From the NCBI RefSeq assembly GCF_009906855.1, contig NZ_CP047650.1:2480001-2544000 (forward strand): DNA of 64,000 nucleotides, in the 5' to 3' direction. Below, one piece after another: positions 59,571 through 64,000 of this stretch. The translations under genes were made by a program, and so were the position numbers. The notes beneath the pieces are model-generated. The model made no database searches. It was not told the DNA's origin and saw only the letters and a program-made list of their open reading frames with translations. Within the stretch, counting starts at the first letter, position 1. Every line of letters begins with the position of its first letter. The stretch comes from Xylophilus rhododendri (GTDB lineage: Bacteria > Pseudomonadota > Gammaproteobacteria > Burkholderiales > Burkholderiaceae_C).

Positions 59571-60193
59571 ACGCGCCGGCATCGCGCCGGCTGGCGCTGG
59601 CCGCCGCCCTGGCCGGACTGGGGAGCTTGGGCGCGGCGAGCGCCCAGGCGGCGGCACCGCTGCTCGACCCGACCGAACTGTCGATGGCGGTCATGCCGAC
59701 CACCCTGATCGACAGCGGCGGCGGCGACAAATACACGCTCTACGCCGACACCGGCGAGCCCGATCTGACACCCGTCGTGAAGGCCGGCGAGATCCGCCTG
59801 AAGGTCGCGCCCGCGCCCATCCCCACACCGGGCCGCAGCCGTTTCGTGATGCGCATCTATGCGCAGGACCAGGCGGAGTCGGCGCTCAACATCTCCTTCG
59901 TGGTCACCCGGCAGCGCTGCATGCTGACCACCATCGACCTGGCCCTCAACCAGGGCAGCGAGATGGGGCGGGTGGTGGAGATCACGCCGCTGCTGCTGGT
60001 CGAGCCGCCGCTGAAGCTGCCGCGCATGGGCGACACCAGCCGCGTCTGCACCGGCGACGGGGCCTCGCTGGCCATCTACTTCTCCAGCCCGAGTTTCGAC
60101 ATGGTGCAGATGACCGCCATCACCCGCAACCATGCCAACCACAGCGCCGCCGCGCATTTCCTGATGCTGCCGCTGCCGACCAGCAAGTTCTAG
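59567..60193 (+). CDS. Secreted protein, putative toxin binding subunit 2
   Basis: A 208-residue secreted protein starting at GTG 59567, in GTGA overlap with subunit gene 1. Signal peptide: RRLALAAALAGLGSLGAASAQA. The segment VTRQRCMLTTID and RVCTGDGASLAIYFSSPSFD resemble RLCTNDRGQLAFYLHSPSID of the preceding protein, so the two are paralogous in their C-terminal halves. No APT-like part is seen here, so it would be the short subunit. It is followed by the ADP-ribosyltransferase gene after 10 bp. The fold is not assigned with certainty. Confidence 0.7.
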   Translation: MNAPASRRLALAAALAGLGSLGAASAQAAAPLLDPTELSMAVMPTTLIDSGGGDKYTLYADTGEPDLTPVVKAGEIRLKVAPAPIPTPGRSRFVMRIYAQDQAESALNISFVVTRQRCMLTTIDLALNQGSEMGRVVEITPLLLVEPPLKLPRMGDTSRVCTGDGASLAIYFSSPSFDMVQMTAITRNHANHSAAAHFLMLPLPTSKF

Positions 60194-60203
60194 GAGCCCT
60201 CCC

Positions 60204-61046
60204 ATGAAGACCTTCCCCTGGCGCCGGCTGCTGCTGGCGATGCTGTGCTGGGCCGGCATGCCGGCCAGCGCCGACCCGATGTTCTACCGGGTGCTGATCG
60301 CCCATCCGGACACCATCTTCACCACCGGCTTCGAGCCCTGGGGCAGCAACACCAACCTGCTGCAGCATGTGCAGGGCACCTCCTGCAACCGGGCCCGCCC
60401 CAGCGCGGACGAGCGCGAACGCTCCACCTACACCTCGCTGGCGGCCACCCACGAGGCGGCGATGCGGGTGGCGCGCGCCAAGCTGCGCCTGCTGGCGGCC
60501 AACGGCGTGGAGCAGGGCACGGTGTGGGTCTACCAGGTACGGCCCACCGACGCCTTCTACAACGTGGCCCGGACTTTCGAGAACGCCGGCCAGAACCTGC
60601 TCGAAGGCCGGCTGCGCTACCCCTACCAGAACGCCCTGCTGCTCGACGAGTGGGTGGCGCCCGGCCTGGTGCCGCCGACGCTGATCCGTGAAGCGCGGCA
60701 GTACCGCATGGCCGGCGGCGAGCCGGTGGAGGTGGAGAACACGGCCATGGCCAACCTGCGTTACCTGCCGGCCGACACCGTCGGCAACCCGCGCCCGCTG
60801 CCGGCCGAGGTCATCACCGGCCAGCGGGCCGGATCGGGCCGCACCATGGCGGTGATCGCCAACGCGGCCGGCGTGTTCTCCGCCTGCTACTGCGATGTGC
60901 CGCAGCGCGGCAACCACACCCGCTCCACGGCCGGGCCGGCCGCCGCCGACGCGGCGACGATCTGCGCCGCGCAGATCCAGTACCTCAACGATGCGATTCC
61001 CAGCGTGCGTTATTTCCCGAGCGATGGGTGGAAGGTGGAGTTCTGA
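60204..61046 (+). CDS. Pertussis toxin S1-like ADP-ribosyltransferase (toxin A subunit)
   Basis: A 280-residue secreted protein. Signal peptide ends ASA/D after residue 23. The mature start DPMFYRVLIAHPDTIFTTGF, then EPWGSNTNLLQHVQGTSC, is colinear with pertussis S1 without gaps: Arg29, Trp46, His55, Cys61 equal S1 Arg9, Trp26, His35, Cys41. YTS (76-78) matches the STS strand, VYQVRPTDAFYNVA matches YEVRADNNFYGAA and NLRYLPADT matches NARYVSQQT. A C-terminal FSACYC provides the disulfide partner. At S1 Glu129 (YQSE) this protein has YQNA, with Glu149 five residues on, so activity is uncertain. SD AGGAG 8 bp before ATG. Confidence 0.82.
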   Translation: MKTFPWRRLLLAMLCWAGMPASADPMFYRVLIAHPDTIFTTGFEPWGSNTNLLQHVQGTSCNRARPSADERERSTYTSLAATHEAAMRVARAKLRLLAANGVEQGTVWVYQVRPTDAFYNVARTFENAGQNLLEGRLRYPYQNALLLDEWVAPGLVPPTLIREARQYRMAGGEPVEVENTAMANLRYLPADTVGNPRPLPAEVITGQRAGSGRTMAVIANAAGVFSACYCDVPQRGNHTRSTAGPAAADAATICAAQIQYLNDAIPSVRYFPSDGWKVEF

Positions 61047-62461
61047 GCGTCCGCCGCCTGCAGCCGCAGCCGGATGCGGGTGCCGCCGCCCGGCGGCGCC
61101 TCGGGCATCAGCAGGCTGCCGCGCATCTGGCGCAAGGCCTTGTCGACGATGGCCAGGCCCAGGCCCGAACCCTCGGTCTGCGCGTCGGGTGCGCGCCAGA
61201 AGGGCGCGGCCATCTGGCGCCGGGTGGCCTCGTCCAGCGCGGGGCCGTCGTCCAGCACGGTGATGTCCCAGGCCGCGGGCGGGCCGGCGACGGCCATCAG
61301 ATCGACCTCGATGCGGGGACCGCCGTAGCGCAGCGCGTTGTCCACCACATTGCTCACCGCCTCTTCGAGCAGCAGCGGCACGGCCAGCACGGATGCCGGC
61401 CCGTCGAGCCGCAGGCCCGGGCCGGCGAGCAGGGTCTTGCCGGCGGCCCGGGCGGCGGCTTGCATGCGTTCGATGGTTTCGCGCAGCAGCGGCCGCAGAT
61501 CGGTGCTTTCGCCCATCGTCCCGCCCGCCGCGCCGGCACGCGCCAGCACCAGCAGCTGGCGCACCAGGCGGGTGGCGCGGGTGGCGGTGTCGTGCAGGAT
61601 GTCCAGCACTTCGGCGTCCGGCGGCTGGCGCGGATCGGCCTGGCGGGTGCGCCGCAGGTCTTCCACCAGCAGCTTGATGCCGGCCACCGGCGTGCGCAGC
61701 TGGTGGGCCGCGTCGGAGATGAAGCTGCGCTCGTGCGCCACCGCCGTGGCCAGGCGGGCCAGCAGGTCGTTGGTGTGCTGCACCATGCCGCGCAGCTCGT
61801 CGGGCACGCCGGCCAGCGGCAGGGGCGAGAGGTCGTCGATGCCGCGCCGCTCGATCGCCGCGCTGATCGCCTGGGCCGGCGCCAGCGCGGCCCGCACACC
61901 CAGCCAGATCAGCGGCAGGATGATGAAGCCCAGCGCCGCCGCCGGCAGGAAGATCGCCTCGGCCAGCTCGCTGCTGAGTTGGCTGCGTTTGGCCAGCGAT
62001 TCGCCCACCACCACCCAGACGTTCTCGGCCTGGCCGGCCCGCTCGATATGGATCGCCACCAGGCGCAGCCGGCCCCAGAGCGTCTGTTCCTCGAAGAACA
62101 GGGCCTGCTCCGGCTCGGGCGGTCGGGCATCGGCCGGCAGCGCCAGCTCGGCATTGCCCGCCAGCAGCCGGCCGCCGTCGGTACGTACCGTGAAATGCGA
62201 GGGGGCGAAGGAGTCGTAGACCAGCGAGGACGCGGTGCGCGAATCGGCCGAGAAACGCGGGCCGGCCTCGTCCCAGCGGATCTGCGCGGCCAGGGCCACG
62301 GCGTCGTCCTGCAGGATGCGGTCGAAGGCGATGCCGGCGGAGCGGCCGGTGAGCCAGAAGGCGGTGAGCGCCGCCGTCAGCGCCGAGGCCACCCACAGCC
62401 ACAGGAGCGGCGTGAGCAGCTTGCTGCGCAGGCTGAAACGCCCGCCGCGCGTGGCGTTCAC
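61010..62461 (-). CDS. TctE-like sensor histidine kinase
   Basis: A 483-residue sensor kinase starting at GTG 62461, 4-base overlap with the response regulator gene. Two hydrophobic segments (about residues 15-40 and 168-192) frame a periplasmic 2CSK_N-type sensor domain. The H-box FISDAAHQLRTPVAG carries His253, N-box EEAVSNVVDNALRYG, and G-box GSGLGLAIV follow. Such kinases sense tricarboxylates or related acids (TctE/QseC group). The gene converges on the toxin A gene, overlapping it by 37 bp. The tail after RLRLQAADAQ is probably non-essential. Confidence 0.88.
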   Translation of the reverse strand: MNATRGGRFSLRSKLLTPLLWLWVASALTAALTAFWLTGRSAGIAFDRILQDDAVALAAQIRWDEAGPRFSADSRTASSLVYDSFAPSHFTVRTDGGRLLAGNAELALPADARPPEPEQALFFEEQTLWGRLRLVAIHIERAGQAENVWVVVGESLAKRSQLSSELAEAIFLPAAALGFIILPLIWLGVRAALAPAQAISAAIERRGIDDLSPLPLAGVPDELRGMVQHTNDLLARLATAVAHERSFISDAAHQLRTPVAGIKLLVEDLRRTRQADPRQPPDAEVLDILHDTATRATRLVRQLLVLARAGAAGGTMGESTDLRPLLRETIERMQAAARAAGKTLLAGPGLRLDGPASVLAVPLLLEEAVSNVVDNALRYGGPRIEVDLMAVAGPPAAWDITVLDDGPALDEATRRQMAAPFWRAPDAQTEGSGLGLAIVDKALRQMRGSLLMPEAPPGGGTRIRLRLQAADAQNSTFHPSLGK

Positions 62462-63123
62462 ACGGCTTCCATGGCGTAGCCCACGCCGCGCACGGTGAGG
62501 ATGTTCACGCCGCAGCCGGCGAGCTTCCTGCGCAGCTTGAGCACGTAGATCTCGACCGCGTTGGCGGTGAAGCTGGTCTCCCAGTTCGACATGGTGGAGA
62601 CGATGCGCGCCTTGGGCACCGCCTGGCCGGGCGAGGCCATGAGCAGCTCGACCAGGGCCGTCTCGCGCGGGCTGAGCGCCACGCGCTCGCTGCCGTGGCG
62701 CAGCTCGCGGCTGTCGGTGTTGAAGCTCAGGCCGCCCAGGCTCAGCACATTGGTCACGCCCTGGCGGCGGCGCCGGTGGATGGCGCGCAGGCGGGCCACC
62801 AGTTCCTCGGATTCGAAGGGCTTGGCCAGGAAGTCGTCGGCGCCCTCGTTGAGGGCCCGCACCCGGTTGCCCAGTTCGTCGCGCGCGCTGAGGATCATCA
62901 CCGCGAAATCGAGCTTGAGTTCGCGCCACTGGCGCAGCACCTCGAAGCCGTCGTGGCGGGGCAGGCCCAGGTCGAGCACCGCCGCGTCGTAGGGCGCCAC
63001 GGCGGTGGCGGTGAGCGCCAGGCCGCCGTCGGCCACCGCATCGACCTGCCAGCCCTCGGCCTGCAGCACGCGGCTGATGCCCAGGCGCAGGGCCGGATCG
63101 TCCTCTACGAGCAGGACCCGCAT
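62458..63123 (-). CDS. OmpR-family response regulator (TctD/QseB-like)
   Basis: A 221-residue response regulator. Receiver domain residues 1-120: acidic pocket VEDDP, phospho-acceptor Asp51 (AAVLDLGLP), and K in LAKPFES. The C-terminal winged helix has ALSPRETALVELLMASPGQAVPK and VEIYVLKLRRKL. It is the first gene of the pair with the kinase. OmpR-type regulators bind direct repeats at 11-bp spacing, the pattern at 58583-58626, but a link is only inferred. Confidence 0.9.
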   Translation of the reverse strand: MRVLLVEDDPALRLGISRVLQAEGWQVDAVADGGLALTATAVAPYDAAVLDLGLPRHDGFEVLRQWRELKLDFAVMILSARDELGNRVRALNEGADDFLAKPFESEELVARLRAIHRRRRQGVTNVLSLGGLSFNTDSRELRHGSERVALSPRETALVELLMASPGQAVPKARIVSTMSNWETSFTANAVEIYVLKLRRKLAGCGVNILTVRGVGYAMEAV

Positions 63124-63149
63124 CGTGCCTTGGAGAAAGTGATGATGGA

Positions 63150-63171
63150 CATGCCCGGATTGTCGGGCATG
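63150..63171 (-). repeat. Perfect hairpin between dadA and the response regulator gene
   Basis: CATGCCCG (63150-63157) and CGGGCATG (63164-63171) form a perfect 8-bp stem over GATTGT, 13 bp downstream of the dadA stop. No T run follows on the minus strand, so it is at best a weak or Rho-assisted terminator. Confidence 0.5.
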
Positions 63172-63184
63172 CCCTGGCGCCGCC

Positions 63185-64000
63185 TCAGGCCGGCAGGATG
63201 CGCGGCTGCGCCGCCAGGCCGGCGGGCTTGCCGCAGAAGGCGAAATCCACCTCCGGCTGGCGGCCGGACATCAGCTCGGCCAGTGCCCGGCCGGAGCCGC
63301 AGCCATGCGTCCAGCCCAGCGTGCCGTGGCCGGTGTTGAGGAACAGGCCTTTGACCGGGCTCTGCCCGATATAGGGCACATTGCCCGGCGTGGCCGGCCG
63401 CAGCCCGGCCCAGAAGCTGGCCAGTTCCGGCCGGCTGATGCCGGGGAAGACCTCCAGCGTGCGCTTGACGATGGCCGCGCAGCGCACCGGGTTGAGCGCC
63501 AGGCCGTAGCCGTTGAGTTCGGCCGTGCCGGCGATGCGCAGGCGGTCGCCGAAGCGGGAGAAGACGAGTTTGTATTCGTCGTCGGTCAGGCTGACCTGCG
63601 GCGCCTTCGAGGCATCGAGCACCGGCAGCGTGGCCGAATAGCCCTTGGCCGGATAGATGTCCAGCTTCAGGCCCACGCCCTGCGCCAGCAGCGGGCTGAA
63701 GCTGCCGGCGGCCAGCACATAGGCATCGGCCTGCAGGGTTTCGTACATGCCCTGTTCGTTGGCCAGCTCCACGCCGGTCATGCGGCCGCCCTCGGCGCGC
63801 AGCGCCTGGATGCGCACGCCGTAGCGGAACTGCACGCCCCGCTCGGCCGCGCGCTGCGCCAGGCCGGTGGTGAACTTGTGCACGTCGCCGGATTCGTCGG
63901 CGCTGGTGTAGGTGGCGCCGGCCAGGCGCGGGCGGATGTGGGACATGGCGGGCTCGATGCGCACCGCCTCGTCGGCATCGACCACCTGGCGTTCGCAGCC
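63185..64000 (-). CDS. dadA: D-amino acid dehydrogenase DadA, N-terminus outside window
   Basis: This is the C-terminal 271 residues of a FAD-dependent D-amino acid dehydrogenase (small subunit of membrane D-alanine dehydrogenase). The frame is open to the window edge. Landmarks: ADAYVLAAGSFSPLLAQGVGL, IYPAKGYSATLPVL, RIAGTAELNGYGLALN, FWAGLRPATPGNVPYIG and LNTGHGTLGWTHGCGSGRALAELMSG (as FLNTGHGTLGWTHGCGSG), all DadA signatures. It oxidises D-amino acids to 2-oxo acids at the membrane. No promoter can be seen in the window. Confidence 0.92.
   Translation of the reverse strand, partial: GCERQVVDADEAVRIEPAMSHIRPRLAGATYTSADESGDVHKFTTGLAQRAAERGVQFRYGVRIQALRAEGGRMTGVELANEQGMYETLQADAYVLAAGSFSPLLAQGVGLKLDIYPAKGYSATLPVLDASKAPQVSLTDDEYKLVFSRFGDRLRIAGTAELNGYGLALNPVRCAAIVKRTLEVFPGISRPELASFWAGLRPATPGNVPYIGQSPVKGLFLNTGHGTLGWTHGCGSGRALAELMSGRQPEVDFAFCGKPAGLAAQPRILPA

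Noticed and set aside
1..64000. CRISPR array, prophage or plasmid origin
   Set aside because: No regularly spaced short repeats with unique spacers, no phage structural or integrase genes and no replication initiator were seen; the only mobile element is the IS481 copy.

Overview
The window is high-GC DNA from a beta-proteobacterium of the order Burkholderiales, most likely Comamonadaceae (Variovorax/Acidovorax-like). The evidence is the many Bug/TctC solute-binding proteins, overlapping ATGA/GTGA gene junctions, the RidA/IclR/LysR-rich catabolic gene style and structured intergenic repeats of a type common in that group. No rRNA, CRISPR array or prophage was seen. The genus is an inference.

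Layout. (1) 2-5791: 3' part of a selenocysteine-dependent formate dehydrogenase locus: beta and gamma subunits, fdhE, selA, selB and the tRNA-Sec gene selC. (2) 5921-10704: small lipoprotein, GntR(gluconate)-type LacI regulator, EamA exporter, then a LysR regulator divergent from an omega-amino acid (beta-alanine):pyruvate aminotransferase. (3) 10711-12624: repeat element A, a near-palindrome of about 0.62 kb, interrupted by a complete IS481-family insertion sequence with 6-bp target duplication. (4) 12718-17044: rutABCDEF uracil catabolism operon preceded by a RutR-like operator and a sigma-54 promoter. (5) 17048-22624: a minus-strand catabolic operon (HpaH-like hydratase, FAH-fold enzyme, amidohydrolase, RidA, Bug protein), divergent from a flavin reductase and an IclR regulator. 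(6) 23035-25816: KGG stress protein, small secreted protein, ArsB-like permease, ModA-like binding protein.

(7) 25823-33606 (minus): a tight six-gene operon with a carrier protein, an acyl-CoA-dehydrogenase-like flavoprotein, an amino acid:[carrier protein] ligase (seryl-tRNA synthetase homologue), a DUF1839 protein, a GH2 beta-mannosidase-like enzyme and a double alpha/beta hydrolase; the phosphopantetheinyl transferase is encoded just upstream. This looks like an uncharacterised aminoacyl-carrier-protein pathway. (8) 33705-43999: a GntR-controlled locus with a haem-oxygenase-fold diiron (HDO) enzyme, two plant-type ferredoxins, a flavin/2Fe-2S reductase, an ornithine-cyclodeaminase-fold enzyme, aldehyde dehydrogenase, GlcG/HbpS protein, permease and gamma-glutamyltransferase. 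A recurrent GTATAC-containing motif lies before each transcription unit and suggests one regulon. (9) 44049-44682: repeat element B, an inverted copy of element A. (10) 44708-50780: amidase, D-threonine-aldolase-fold protein, Bug protein, D-serine dehydratase and a LysR regulator, a D-amino acid catabolic cluster. (11) 50882-58544: MarR + Bcr/CflA exporter, a second LacI regulator, GNAT protein, ohrR-ohr, SrkA-like kinase, Na+/H+ antiporter.

(12) 58716-61046: the most striking locus, a three-gene operon of secreted proteins whose last product is a pertussis toxin S1-like ADP-ribosyltransferase; the two preceding proteins may be its binding subunits, the first with an aerolysin/pertussis (APT)-like N-terminal segment. 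Four tandem 11-bp repeats lie in its upstream region. (13) 61010-64000 (minus): a TctE/TctD-like two-component system convergent with the toxin operon, and a D-amino acid dehydrogenase (dadA) cut by the window edge.

All assignments are by reading the sequence; no database search was possible.
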